Positions 8,722 to 18,411 of a DNA stretch of 64,000 nucleotides are shown here, piece by piece. Each line of letters opens with the position of its first letter. The first letter of the stretch is position 1. Made by a program: the position numbers and the translations under genes. The DNA comes from Opitutaceae bacterium. Its GTDB lineage: Bacteria > Verrucomicrobiota > Verrucomicrobiia > Opitutales > Opitutaceae. Below the pieces are notes generated by a model. That model made no database searches, was not told the origin of the DNA, and saw only the letters and a list, made by a program, of their open reading frames with translations. The stretch lies in NCBI GenBank assembly GCA_015075305.1, contig JABTUS010000001.1:62001-126000 (forward strand). The letters run 5' to 3'.

Positions 8722-10740
8722 CTAGGCGGGATGCGGAGCCGGAGCCGCACCGCCCAATGGCTCCGGCAAGACTTTCTCCTGTGTCTTCTTGGCACCGCGA
8801 TCATCAGGCTTTGCCACCGGCGGGTTGATCGCCTCTTGAACCACTGGCGACCGGATTTCGCCGAACTCCACGATTTCCTTGACGTGGCGACCTTCGATCG
8901 TCTCGTGCGTCAGGAGCGCTTCAGCAATCTTGTCGAGCGCCACGCGATGATCCAGAATGATCTTCGTCGCACGGGCATAGGTCTCATCCACGATCTTCTT
9001 GACCTCGGTGTCGATCAAACGCGCGGTCTCCTCCGAGACGGTGTGCGAGCGGGTAATTTCCCTCCCCAGGAAAACGGTGTCCTGGTTCTCGCCGTAGGAA
9101 ATCGGTCCCAATGGACTCATTCCCCAGTTGCAGACCATGTGACGCGCCAGCTTTGTCGCCTGCTCTATGTCGCCGGACGCGCCGCTGGTGATATCCTGAA
9201 GCGCAACTTCCTCTGCGATTCGTCCACCAAACAGTGTTGCGAGCCGGTTGAGCATTTTCCTCTTGGCATAATTGTAGGTGTCCTTGGTTGGGATGTACAT
9301 CGTGCTTCCCAGTGAACGTCCACGCGGAATGATGGTCACCTTGTGAACAGGCATGGAGTCGTCATCAATGACAACGCTCACCAAGGCGTGGCCCGCCTCA
9401 TGATAAGCGACGACCTTCTTGTCGTCAGCATCCATCACCTTGCGGCGCTCACGTCCAAACAAGACCTTGTTTCTGGCATCGTCCACGTCCTGCATTTCCA
9501 CCTTCTTCTTGTTGCGGCGGGCGGCAAGCAGCGCGGACTCATTGAGAAGATTGGCCAGTTCGGCACCGGAAAGGCCCGGAGTGCCGCGGGCGATCACACT
9601 CAGATCGACATCCTCGGCCAGGGTGATCTTGCGCGCATGAACGCGGAGCACCTGTTCACGACCGATGAGGTCGGGAAGATCCACATAAATCTGCCGGTCA
9701 AACCGGCCCGGCCGCAGCAGCGCCGAGTCCAGCACATCGGGGCGATTGGTCGCGGCAATGATGATGACCCCTTCGGTGGTGTCGAAGCCGTCCATTTCAA
9801 CGAGCATCGAGTTCAGCGTCTGTTCACGCTCGTCATTGCCACCGCCAAGACCGGCTCCGCGCTGGCGACCCACCGCATCGATTTCGTCGATAAAGATCAG
9901 ACACGGGGCGTTCTTCCGCCCTTGTTCGAACATGTCGCGAACACGGCTGGCACCGACACCGACGAACATTTCGACAAAGTCCGAACCGGAAATGCTAAAG
10001 AACGGCACGTCGGCCTCGCCAGCCACCGCTTTGGCCAGCAGGGTCTTGCCCGTGCCAGGCGGACCCACCATGAGAATGCCCTTCGGGATCTTGCCGCCCA
10101 TGCGCGTGAACTTTTTCGGGTCCTTGAGGAATTCAACAACCTCAGAAACCTCCTCCTTTGCCTCATCGCAGCCCGCGACGTCGGCAAATGTGACCTTCTC
10201 CCGATCCCGCGTCAGCAGCTTCGCCCTGCTCTTGCCGAAATTGAGGGCGCCGCGACCGGCATTTCTCAACTGCCGCACGAAAAGAAAATAAAGCAGGCCA
10301 ATGATGATGACGAACGGAATGATGTTCGTGGCCAGTGTGGCCAGGAGGGTCGTCGACGGCGGTTCGGTGAATTTTCCGGACTTCTGCAGGCGCTCCAGAT
10401 TCGCATCGGTCAGTCGACCATACGCCCGGAAGTGCTGCGTCTTGCCCGTCTCCGTTGTCAGTATGGGTTCGACAGTTTCACCCCGTATGACGACATAGTC
10501 CCCCCCTCCGGAACCGTCGCGCTGAATCAATCCTTCGCGGACTTGCCCGGACTCTGCAAGCTCCACCACCTTCTGGATGTTGATGGAGGCAAACGATCTG
10601 CCGTTGCTGGGATTGAGGAAAAAGAGTGCGAGAACCGCCGCGACAATCGAGAGCCAGATCACCATGACTTTCGGTTGAAAGCGTTCGGGTGGCAGGTTCT
10701 TGAGCGGACGCCGCTTGTTTTTGTTTTCGGAATCGGACAT
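8722..10740 (-). CDS. ftsH: ATP-dependent zinc metalloprotease FtsH
   Basis: Inner-membrane AAA+ protease of 672 aa that degrades membrane and short-lived cytoplasmic proteins. TM1 is at about 24-43 and TM2 at about 136-157, flanking a periplasmic domain. Walker A is GPPGTGKT at 226-233, then [12 protein letters not shown] and the second region of homology ([19 protein letters not shown]). The zinc site is HEAGH at 447-451. A Pro/Ala-rich tail of about 40 residues ends the protein. It lies 121 bases after tilS, a widely conserved neighbour, with a possible promoter of its own. Confidence 0.97.
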   Translation of the reverse strand: MSDSENKNKRRPLKNLPPERFQPKVMVIWLSIVAAVLALFFLNPSNGRSFASINIQKVVELAESGQVREGLIQRDGSGGGDYVVIRGETVEPILTTETGKTQHFRAYGRLTDANLERLQKSGKFTEPPSTTLLATLATNIIPFVIIIGLLYFLFVRQLRNAGRGALNFGKSRAKLLTRDREKVTFADVAGCDEAKEEVSEVVEFLKDPKKFTRMGGKIPKGILMVGPPGTGKTLLAKAVAGEADVPFFSISGSDFVEMFVGVGASRVRDMFEQGRKNAPCLIFIDEIDAVGRQRGAGLGGGNDEREQTLNSMLVEMDGFDTTEGVIIIAATNRPDVLDSALLRPGRFDRQIYVDLPDLIGREQVLRVHARKITLAEDVDLSVIARGTPGLSGAELANLLNESALLAARRNKKKVEMQDVDDARNKVLFGRERRKVMDADDKKVVAYHEAGHALVSVVIDDDSMPVHKVTIIPRGRSLGSTMYIPTKDTYNYAKRKMLNRLATLFGGRIAEEVALQDITSGASGDIEQATKLARHMVCNWGMSPLGPISYGENQDTVFLGREITRSHTVSEETARLIDTEVKKIVDETYARATKIILDHRVALDKIAEALLTHETIEGRHVKEIVEFGEIRSPVVQEAINPPVAKPDDRGAKKTQEKVLPEPLGGAAPAPHPA

Positions 10741-10765
10741 TTACAGCTTTTGGGACTATGCAGGG

Positions 10766-10794
10766 AAGCTAGAGGTTCCCGAGCCGCAAGTCAA
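10766..10794 (-). promoter_or_regulatory. Possible sigma70 promoter of ftsH
   Basis: On the minus strand TTGACT and TAGCTT are separated by exactly 17 bases in the tilS-ftsH gap, giving an mRNA start about 20 bases before the ftsH ATG. Seen by eye; no scoring was done. Confidence 0.4.
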
Positions 10795-10861
10795 TTGGTG
10801 CGAGTCGGTTTCGTTTGTGGAAATCGGCAGCATCAATTCCATTGCCGGCGAAAACGCACGG

Positions 10862-11920
10862 TCAGTGCGCTTTCGTCACTTTTTCACGATAGCTGAGGCG
10901 AAAATCGCGAATCTCAGCAAAGCCCTTTCGCCCCATGCTCATCCGTGTCGGCAGCCCCTTCTCCACCGCGAGCAGCAGCGCCTCGAAACCCTGGCGGGAA
11001 AGGTCCCCTGCCCTGTCCGCGAGCGCCTGTCGCCACCGCTGCAATACCCTGCGCACCACGGCCCGGGGCGCGCCTGTCAAGGCGCGCAGATCAACGGTCA
11101 AGCCGCGCCGGGCCTTGAGCCGGTCCGCCCACAGCTCGAGCGCATCGTCATCCTCTTGGAGAAGTGTGCGTGTCAATGCAGCGCCGGACATCGCATCGCG
11201 GCCACCGGCCGCCTCGCTCCATGCTGGCATGACACGTTTGCGAACGCGATTTCGAAAATGCTCGCTCTTGGCGTTCGTTGAGTCCTCGCGCCAGGGCGCG
11301 GAAATCGATGCGAGGGCCTGCTCGATTTCGGTCTTGGAAAGTGTCAGCAACGGGCGGACATGAGTCCGGAGCCGGCCCATGGTCTGCACCGGCCGCGGTG
11401 CCGCCAGCCCGGCGGATCCGCTCCCTCGGGCAAGGCGCATGAACATGGATTCGGCGATGTCATCCTTCTGGTGGCCGAGCCAAAGCGCCCTTGCGCCCAA
11501 GCGCATCTGCTGCTTCCGGAAGAATTGAAAACGGGCTTCACGCGCGCCGGCCTCGCTGGCACGCAGACCGTCGGAATCTGGTCGCCGCCAGGAGTCGGTA
11601 AAAAAGTTGACACCCAAGCCGGCACACACCGATCGACAGAAACGCGCATCACCCCCTGATTCGGCCCCGCGAAGGCGGTGGTTGAAATGCAGGGCGGCCA
11701 GACGCGACCGCTGCAGCGGCCAGTGCGCCCATACAAGCAGCATCAGGGCAAGGGAATCAGCCCCGCCGGAAAACGCCACGCACCAAGGCCCTCGAGCGGC
11801 ACGACTTCGTCCTTCGGCCCATTCAAGTACCTCGGGGTGCAGCCGATGCAAAGGCACGACAGCCGCAAGGCGTTCAGCGGCCTCCCTCCAATTTCGTCGG
11901 AACGAGCGTCTTGCTGGCAT
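10862..11920 (-). CDS. tilS: tRNA(Ile)-lysidine synthase
   Basis: Modifies C34 of the CAU-anticodon tRNA-Ile to lysidine so that it reads AUA. The ATP-binding PP-loop SGGADS is at 51-56, followed by LHFNHRLRG and the LWLGHQKDDIAE segment that positions the adenylate. At 352 aa it is shorter than E. coli TilS (about 430), mainly at the C-terminal tRNA-binding part. It lies 18 bases after serS and upstream of ftsH, a common gene order. Confidence 0.93.
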   Translation of the reverse strand: MPARRSFRRNWREAAERLAAVVPLHRLHPEVLEWAEGRSRAARGPWCVAFSGGADSLALMLLVWAHWPLQRSRLAALHFNHRLRGAESGGDARFCRSVCAGLGVNFFTDSWRRPDSDGLRASEAGAREARFQFFRKQQMRLGARALWLGHQKDDIAESMFMRLARGSGSAGLAAPRPVQTMGRLRTHVRPLLTLSKTEIEQALASISAPWREDSTNAKSEHFRNRVRKRVMPAWSEAAGGRDAMSGAALTRTLLQEDDDALELWADRLKARRGLTVDLRALTGAPRAVVRRVLQRWRQALADRAGDLSRQGFEALLLAVEKGLPTRMSMGRKGFAEIRDFRLSYREKVTKAH

Positions 11921-11938
11921 TCCGAAAGACCTGCGGTC

Positions 11939-13210
11939 TCAGTCGAATCTGACAAACTCTTCGCGGAAATAAGGAACCAGAACCGCCGGCAGCCTTACCC
12001 GGCCATCCGCCTGCAGGTTGTTTTCAAGCAGGGCGGCAAGCACCCGAGGCACGGCAAGTCCCGAGCCATTGAGGGTGTGAACCAGCTCCGGACGCCCCGA
12101 CTCTTTCGAGCGATAGCGAATTTGCGCCCGCCGCGCCTGAAAGCTCTCAAAATTGGAGCAGCTGGAAACCTCCAGCCACCGCTTCTGGCCACCACCCCAG
12201 ACCTCAAGATCGTACTTTTTCGCCTGCGCAAACCCGAGGTCGCCCCCGCACATCAGCAGCACGCGGTAGGGCAGCTCAAGTTTGCGGAGCAGGCTCTCCG
12301 CATCGTCCCGCAGCCTGTCGAGTTCGTCATAGCTGGTGTCCGGATGCACCCATTTGAGCAGTTCCACCTTGTCGAACTGGTGGAGTCGATTCAATCCGCG
12401 AACATCCTTGCCATAGCTCCCCGCTTCCCGGCGAAAGCACGGGGTGTACGCGCAGCGATAGACCGGCAGGTCATCAGCCGAAAGGATCTCATCCCGGAAA
12501 AAATTCGTGAGGGGAACCTCCGCCGTCGGGACCGCATAAAGATGATCGTGCACGGTCTCGTACATCTGCCCCTCCTTGTCGGGGAGCTGGCCCGTCGCCG
12601 TGGCGCTCGCCGCATTCACGAAGATGGGTGGAGCAACCTCCAAATACCCCGCCCTGCCAGCCTCCTCGAGAAAGAACTGAAGCAGTGCACGCACCAGACG
12701 CGCCCCCTGGCCCACATAAAACGGAAAACCCGCCCCGGTCACTTTGGACCCGCGCCCGAAATCGAAAAGACGGTCGAATCCGGCAATCTCCCAGTGAGGC
12801 CGTGCGGATGGTGAAACGGATGCGACGTCACCATGAGTTGAATACACCTGATTGTCCTCAGGCAGGCGGCCCTCGGGCACGCTCGCATGCGGAATGTTCG
12901 GCAGCGTCAGCATCGCCTGGCGCACCGCCGCCTCCGCCAGCGCAAGCTCCGACTCCTTCTCCTTTGTCCGGGCTGACACGGACTTCATTTCGGCCACTTT
13001 TGCGATGAACTCGGGTGAACCCTTTTTCAGCGCCGCCATTTCGGTGTTGGCCGACTTCTGGCGTGAGCGCAACAACTCGACCTCCTGAACCAGCGCACGC
13101 CACGAGGCGTCAAGCTCGAGAACGGCATCGACGTCAACATCGAGATGCTTCCGGGCGATGGCGGCACGGACGCGATCGGGCGATTCACGCAATAGTTTGG
13201 GATCGAGCAT
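11939..13210 (-). CDS. serS: Seryl-tRNA synthetase
   Basis: Class II synthetase of 423 aa. The protein proper begins with MLDPKLLRESPDRV; the frame runs 30 codons further upstream, but those residues are not family-like, so 13210 was chosen. Residues about 30-110 form the antiparallel coiled-coil arm that binds the tRNA-Ser long variable arm. Motif 2 is seen in TPCFRREAGSYGKDVRGLNR-like sequence and motif 3 in NGSGLAVPRVLAALLE. It is co-directional with tilS and ftsH, and follows a GT9 gene with a 117-base gap. Confidence 0.96.
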   Translation of the reverse strand: MLDPKLLRESPDRVRAAIARKHLDVDVDAVLELDASWRALVQEVELLRSRQKSANTEMAALKKGSPEFIAKVAEMKSVSARTKEKESELALAEAAVRQAMLTLPNIPHASVPEGRLPEDNQVYSTHGDVASVSPSARPHWEIAGFDRLFDFGRGSKVTGAGFPFYVGQGARLVRALLQFFLEEAGRAGYLEVAPPIFVNAASATATGQLPDKEGQMYETVHDHLYAVPTAEVPLTNFFRDEILSADDLPVYRCAYTPCFRREAGSYGKDVRGLNRLHQFDKVELLKWVHPDTSYDELDRLRDDAESLLRKLELPYRVLLMCGGDLGFAQAKKYDLEVWGGGQKRWLEVSSCSNFESFQARRAQIRYRSKESGRPELVHTLNGSGLAVPRVLAALLENNLQADGRVRLPAVLVPYFREEFVRFD

Positions 13211-13327
13211 GGGAATTACGCCAAACCATGAAACGTCGGATTTGAACACACTATTCTTGTCATGAATGGCTAATGTCGATCGTTGGCGCAGGGTCCGCAA
13301 GGTTTCCGCCCTTGAGCGTGCACCTGG

Positions 13328-14293
13328 CTATATCGCGCCGAAAAACCGGGGGTCCGCCTGCTTGAGAGCACCCATGACCTCACGCACCGTGACCAGGCGC
13401 AGATTCCCATTTGGAGCGGAGACCGAGAAATTGGTGCCATTGTTCGGCGGGTATGGGCCGTACATGGCGACATCGGTCGGCCCATAGATCCCAAGCACCT
13501 TTCTGCCCTGGGCCGCCGCGAGGTGCAGGGGACCGCTGTCATTGCCAATGACCCACGCGGCCTGCTTCAGGATCTCGCTCAACGACTCCAGGGCCAATCT
13601 CCCGGTCAGATTGAGGAATCGCGCGCTGGTCGCATTCTCACCTGAAAATGTCAGGGCGCGATCACCGGCCCAGACTGCATGAAAATCACCGGATGCCGCA
13701 AGCAGGGCGTCGGTGAGCGCGGGGAATCCGGGCCAGCATTTCTCTTCACGCCGTGAATCAGGGAACAAGACGATCAGATTTTCCTTTGGGAATGAACGCC
13801 ATTCGTCCGGCAGGCGCAGGCCATCCGAGTTGAATTCAACGGCTTTCGGCAGGCGCGCAGCGACGCCGGCGGAGCGGCAGAATTCGAGCAGGATCGCCAG
13901 CGCATGACTGCGTTTTCCCTGGGGAGGAAGCTCCACCCGCTCCGTGTAGAAAAATCCCGCCCCCTCCCTTCTGTCCTTCCGCCCGATCTTCCGCGGCGCC
14001 TTCGCCCGACCTGTGATGAAGCCCGTGTAATACCGACCCTGCATGTCCATCACCACATCGAAGCGAAGCCCGCGCAGATCCCGAAACACCTGACGCAATC
14101 CCGCGAGAAGCGGACGCCGCTTGAAGGAGATCGTCTTGTCCACCACCGTGCAGCTCCTCACAATCGCGGCAAAGGCATCGCGTGCAATCCAGGTGACGTG
14201 CAGACCGGGAATCTGCTCACGAAGGGACGCCACAACGCGCAGCCCCTGGATGATGTCGCCCAACGAGGAAGTCTTGATCACCAGCAAGCGCAT
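13328..14293 (-). CDS. GT9 (heptosyltransferase-type) glycosyltransferase
   Basis: About 321 aa from the Met at 14293, where MRLLVIKTSSLGDII begins; that is the standard ADP-heptose:LPS heptosyltransferase N-terminus. The sugar-nucleotide binding end is visible in IGNDSGPLHLAAAQG and LGIYGPTDVAMYGP. A longer frame starts at 14440, but its first 49 codons are not family-like. It probably adds a sugar to the LPS inner core on the cytoplasmic face. It is divergent from the acyltransferase/GT9 fusion across 167 bases, so the two LPS genes share an upstream region. Confidence 0.85.
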   Translation of the reverse strand: MRLLVIKTSSLGDIIQGLRVVASLREQIPGLHVTWIARDAFAAIVRSCTVVDKTISFKRRPLLAGLRQVFRDLRGLRFDVVMDMQGRYYTGFITGRAKAPRKIGRKDRREGAGFFYTERVELPPQGKRSHALAILLEFCRSAGVAARLPKAVEFNSDGLRLPDEWRSFPKENLIVLFPDSRREEKCWPGFPALTDALLAASGDFHAVWAGDRALTFSGENATSARFLNLTGRLALESLSEILKQAAWVIGNDSGPLHLAAAQGRKVLGIYGPTDVAMYGPYPPNNGTNFSVSAPNGNLRLVTVREVMGALKQADPRFFGAI

Positions 14294-14460
14294 GTTGTCC
14301 GCCTCGCAGGCTTGGATCCCACCCCGGGGCTTCGCAATGACAAATGCAGCCGCCCCATCCACCTGAGGCATCAAGACAAAAATTCCGCCTTTAACCCGCC
14401 GGCCGAATCCTTTGCTCTTGCTGCGCCTCGCGCCGCGCAACCGCCATATCCTCCCGTCTC

Positions 14461-16359
14461 GTGCTCCTCTTTTTGATCAAGACCCTGGGCTGGACCATTG
14501 CACATGTTCCCGAGGGCTGCCTGCACGTTTTTTCCAGCGGTCTGGGTGAGATGATCTTTTGGATGCTGCGGAAACGACGGCGCATAGTCCTGAGCAACCT
14601 GCACCACGCATTTCCGGAGAGACCGGAGGCCTGGCGTCGAGAAATCGGGCGCCGGTCGAGCCGGCGCATGATCGAGACCGGACTGCTCGCCTGCGCCATG
14701 CCCTTTCTCGATGACCGGCGCCTGCGCCGAATTGTGACCCTCAGTCCGGAAATCGACGAATTCCTTTCCGAACACGCCAGGAAACCGTTCCCTGCGCTCA
14801 TCTGCACCGTGCACCTGGCCTACTGGGAAGCACTCACCGCCGTGTCGCTTGACCGGAAGCCTCCCGTGCCGGAGCTTGGCGTGATTTTCCGCCCGCTGGA
14901 CAATCCCGCGCTAAACGCATGGGTAACCCGCTCACGCGAGCGTTTTGGCGCCCGCCTTCTCTCAAGGCGCGACGGCATGTCCGAGGCCATGAGAATCCTC
15001 AGGAGGGGAAACATTGTCGCTTTGCTCTTCGATCAAAATGCCGGCGACAAGGGCGCCTTGACCACCTTTCTTGGCCGCATCTGCTCCACCAGCGAACTTC
15101 CCGGTCTCTGGACTGAGAAATTCTCCGCCAGGGTGGTGGCCGTGTTCCCCCGGCGCCTCGGATTCTGGCGAGCCGAGATCCACGCCGATCTCCTGCCCCG
15201 GCGCGACAATTCCACTGCGGTCACACTCGGCCTCAACCAGTGGCTCGAGGAAAGGTTGAAAACCGAGGATGATCTTTGCGCGTCCTGGCTCTGGATGCAC
15301 AATCGCTGGCGGACGCAGGACCGGCCGGAAAATCGACTGAGGCTCGAAGCGCGGAGAAACCTGCTCGACGCCGAGATCGAGTTCCGGCAGTGGCGCAGGC
15401 TTCCGCGGAAGACACGGATTCTGGTGCGCCTTCCAAACTGGCTCGGCGATGTGGTGATGCTGATTCCGCTGCTGCGCTCCCTCAGGGTTTCCCGTCCGGA
15501 TGCCGAGCTCACGCTCGTTGGAAAGGCGGCGTTTCTCCCTTTGATGGAGGCGGCCGGTGTCGTTGATCACTACGAACCCCTCCCTCCGCGCGGCATCGGC
15601 TACTGGCTGCATTTCCGCGCACTTCGCCAGCGGTACATTGACGTCTGCATACTCTTCACAAATTCGTTCCGGGGTGACCTCGAAGCCTGGCTTACAAAGG
15701 CACCCCAGCGGTTTGGCATTGAGCGGCCCGGAAGACCCCGATTCCGGCTCACGCACCGATTTCAGCTGGATGGCGGACACGATGAGGCGCGGATGCATCA
15801 GCTCGCGCTCTGGGAGAATTTTCTTCGACACTTTGGATTGCGCGCCGCACCAGATCGCCGGCCGGTTGTCGCGCGCTCCGAGCCAGGACACGGACCCATC
15901 GGCCTCATCGCGGGTTCGGAGAATCTCCCGGCGAAGCGCTGGCCGGTGCGGCACTGGCGCGCATTGATTGAAGCGCTGCCCGGGCAGTCTTTCATCCTTT
16001 TCGGCACCATCGCGGATCGCGTCATCACTGAGTCGGTTGCGTCAGGACTTCCAGTCGATCGCGTCGAAGATCTCGCCGGCCGGACTGACCTCAGGCAGTT
16101 CATCGAACGACTCCAGACCTGCCGTCTGCTCATAGCGAACGACACCGGAGGAATGCATCTGGCGAACGCCTTCGGCGTGCCGGTCATCGGTCTCTTTGGT
16201 CCAACGAATCCATTGCGCACGGGTCCGGTATTCAGTTCTCCAGTACGCATTTTGCAGCCTCCCGAATGCCCGCCCACAGGGGGCGGCTCGCTTGAGCTGC
16301 TTCAAGTGGATGCTGTGGTGGCAGAGGTGCGCACCCTGCTCGGCCTCCCCCGGCAGTGA
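14461..16359 (+). CDS. Lipid A acyltransferase (LpxL/HtrB-like) fused to GT9 heptosyltransferase
   Basis: 632 aa, GTG start. Residues 1-290 are an LpxL/HtrB-type lauroyl acyltransferase: HX4E motif H118-LAYW-E123, LLFDQNAG at 188-195, and the family-typical WLWMHNRW at 276-283. Residues from about 319 are a complete GT9 domain: RLPNWLGDVVMLIPLLRSLR-like start and the sugar-nucleotide end ANDTGGMHLANAFG / GLFGPTNP. The enzymes are usually encoded separately; here a late lipid A acylation step and an inner-core sugar transfer sit in one chain. No frameshift or internal stop was seen. The following oppD starts 58 bases later. Confidence 0.92.
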   Translation: MLLFLIKTLGWTIAHVPEGCLHVFSSGLGEMIFWMLRKRRRIVLSNLHHAFPERPEAWRREIGRRSSRRMIETGLLACAMPFLDDRRLRRIVTLSPEIDEFLSEHARKPFPALICTVHLAYWEALTAVSLDRKPPVPELGVIFRPLDNPALNAWVTRSRERFGARLLSRRDGMSEAMRILRRGNIVALLFDQNAGDKGALTTFLGRICSTSELPGLWTEKFSARVVAVFPRRLGFWRAEIHADLLPRRDNSTAVTLGLNQWLEERLKTEDDLCASWLWMHNRWRTQDRPENRLRLEARRNLLDAEIEFRQWRRLPRKTRILVRLPNWLGDVVMLIPLLRSLRVSRPDAELTLVGKAAFLPLMEAAGVVDHYEPLPPRGIGYWLHFRALRQRYIDVCILFTNSFRGDLEAWLTKAPQRFGIERPGRPRFRLTHRFQLDGGHDEARMHQLALWENFLRHFGLRAAPDRRPVVARSEPGHGPIGLIAGSENLPAKRWPVRHWRALIEALPGQSFILFGTIADRVITESVASGLPVDRVEDLAGRTDLRQFIERLQTCRLLIANDTGGMHLANAFGVPVIGLFGPTNPLRTGPVFSSPVRILQPPECPPTGGGSLELLQVDAVVAEVRTLLGLPRQ

Positions 16360-16417
16360 GAATTTCGTTGCTGATGCGCCAATCGAGCACCGTGCTGGTC
16401 TGAATTAACCCATCTCC

Positions 16418-17392
16418 GTGCCTCTCCTGTCGGTAAACGAGCTTCGCACCTACTTTCACACTCGCAGCGGCGTCTATCGCGCGGTTGATGGTGTGAGCTT
16501 TGCCCTGGAGGCGGGCGAGACGCTTGGCATCGTTGGGGAATCAGGCTCGGGAAAGTCCGTGACCTGCTACTCGCTCATGGGGCTCATTCCGCAGCCTCCC
16601 GGTCGCATCGAGGGCGGGACAGCGTTTTTCGACGGCGTGGACCTGCTGCGGTGCTCTCCACGGGAAGCCAGGGGAATCCGTGGGAAGCGCATCGCGATGA
16701 TTTTCCAGGACCCGATGACCTCGTTGAATCCCTACCTTCGGATCTCCGATCAGTTGATCGAACCACTCCTGATTCACCAGGACATCTCGCGCAGTCAGGC
16801 GCTTGACCGCGCCCTGCGGATGCTGGATGCGGTTGGAATCAACGATGCGGCGAGCCGGATTCACTACTACCCGCATGAGTTCTCGGGAGGAATGCGCCAG
16901 CGAGTCATGATCGCCATGGCGCTTGTCACCCAGCCGGAGATTCTGATCGCGGACGAGCCCACCACAGCCCTGGACGTCACTGTGCAGGCGCAGATACTCG
17001 AGCTGATCAAGCGGCTTCAGAAGGAATTCAACATGGCGGTGATCTTCATCACCCACGATCTCGGCGTGGTTTCGGGACTCTGCGACCGGGTGCAGGTCAT
17101 GTACGCGGGTCGGATCGTGGAGACCTCGGACACACGAACGCTTTTTCATCAGCCACGCCATCCGTACACGCGGGCGCTCCAGAAGTCCATTCCCTCCCTG
17201 CAGCCCAGGGGTTCGGAGCTTTTCACCATCCCTGGCATGCCACCGGATCTCTCGAAACCGATTCCCGGCTGCTCCTTCGCTCCGCGTTGCGCCTTCGCGC
17301 GCCCAAAGTGTCTCGAGCGCGAACCGCGCCTCGTTGAATGCGCACCTGGTCACCAGCAGGCCTGCATTCGCGTGCAGGATGGGGAGATTTGA
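16418..17392 (+). CDS. oppD: Oligopeptide ABC transporter ATPase OppD
   Basis: ABC ATPase of 324 aa, GTG start. Walker A is GESGSGKS at 40-47, the signature is FSGGMRQRV, and Walker B ends [12 protein letters not shown]. The C-terminal Opp/Dpp extension has the Cys-rich [16 protein letters not shown] segment typical of the subfamily and of its Fe-S-like cluster. It pairs with oppF 38 bases downstream to power import of peptides. No permease or binding-protein gene lies near, so the rest of the transporter must be elsewhere. Confidence 0.92.
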   Translation: MPLLSVNELRTYFHTRSGVYRAVDGVSFALEAGETLGIVGESGSGKSVTCYSLMGLIPQPPGRIEGGTAFFDGVDLLRCSPREARGIRGKRIAMIFQDPMTSLNPYLRISDQLIEPLLIHQDISRSQALDRALRMLDAVGINDAASRIHYYPHEFSGGMRQRVMIAMALVTQPEILIADEPTTALDVTVQAQILELIKRLQKEFNMAVIFITHDLGVVSGLCDRVQVMYAGRIVETSDTRTLFHQPRHPYTRALQKSIPSLQPRGSELFTIPGMPPDLSKPIPGCSFAPRCAFARPKCLEREPRLVECAPGHQQACIRVQDGEI

Positions 17393-17430
17393 TTTCCGTG
17401 ACACTCAATCCACGTCGATCACCACACATC

Positions 17431-18411
17431 ATGGCCGAAACGATTCTGGAGCTCAACGACGTCAAGACCCACTTTCCCATACACAAGGGCTTTCTCCTCC
17501 GCAGGCGGGTGGGCGCCGTGAGGGCAGTGGACGGCGTTTCCCTCAAAATTGCACGCGGTGAGGTGGTCGGGCTTGTGGGTGAATCCGGCTGCGGAAAGTC
17601 GACACTCGCAAGAACCATACTTCAGCTGCTTCCGACAACGGCGGGCACCGTCGTGCTCGGAGGCAGGAATCTTTCAGCACTTTCGCCGAGGCAGCTCGCC
17701 GCGGAGAGAAAGGGGCTGCAGATGGTTTTCCAGGATCCCTATGCATCGCTGAATCCCAGGATGACGGTTTTTGACATGCTGGCCGAACCGCTTCTGGTCC
17801 ACCGAATCTGCAGTTCATCCGAGGCTCCGAAGCGTGTTGCCGAACTCATGGAGCGCGTCGGGCTCGCGTCGCGTTTCATGCAGAAGTACCCGCATGAGTT
17901 CTCCGGCGGGCAGCGGCAGCGAATCGCCATCGCACGCGCGCTTGCGCTGAACCCCAGTGTGATCATTGCGGACGAACCGGTGTCGGCCCTCGACGTCTCG
18001 ATCCAGGCGCAGATCTTGAACCTGCTCGCGCAGCTCGTGCGCAACATGGGACTCACGCTGATTTTTATCGCGCACGACCTGTCCGTCGTAAAGCACATCT
18101 CCGATCGCGTGGCCGTCATGTACCTGGGAAAGATCGTCGAACTCGGCGATGCCGCCACCGTGATCGAGCGCCCGCAGCATCCCTACACCCGGGCCCTCGT
18201 GAGCGCCATCCCGATTCCTGATCCTGACGTCGAACGCGCAAGGCGTCGCATTGTTCTGCCCGGCGACCCTCCCTCCCCGATTCACCCACCCCGCGGCTGC
18301 GCCTTTCATCCCCGCTGCCCATACGTCCAGGAGCGCTGCAAGGCCGCATTCCCACCGCTCAGGGACTACGACGGCCGTGAAGTCGCCTGCATCCGCGCGG
18401 GGGAAATCTAG
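17431..18411 (+). CDS. oppF: Oligopeptide ABC transporter ATPase OppF
   Basis: 326 aa from the ATG at 17431 (MAETILELNDV). Walker A is GESGCGKS, the signature FSGGQRQRI, and Walker B IIADEPVSALD. The C-terminal Opp/Dpp extension has a Cys cluster (GCAFHPRCPYVQERC). It is the partner of oppD. A longer frame from 17338 overlaps oppD and adds non-family residues. Its TAG stop shares a CTAG palindrome with the stop of the convergent secretion ATPase. Confidence 0.93.
   Translation: MAETILELNDVKTHFPIHKGFLLRRRVGAVRAVDGVSLKIARGEVVGLVGESGCGKSTLARTILQLLPTTAGTVVLGGRNLSALSPRQLAAERKGLQMVFQDPYASLNPRMTVFDMLAEPLLVHRICSSSEAPKRVAELMERVGLASRFMQKYPHEFSGGQRQRIAIARALALNPSVIIADEPVSALDVSIQAQILNLLAQLVRNMGLTLIFIAHDLSVVKHISDRVAVMYLGKIVELGDAATVIERPQHPYTRALVSAIPIPDPDVERARRRIVLPGDPPSPIHPPRGCAFHPRCPYVQERCKAAFPPLRDYDGREVACIRAGEI

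Noticed and set aside
9343-10896. 517-codon plus-strand frame opposite ftsH
   Set aside because: It is an antisense shadow of a fully conserved ftsH, with His/Arg-rich, non-protein-like composition.
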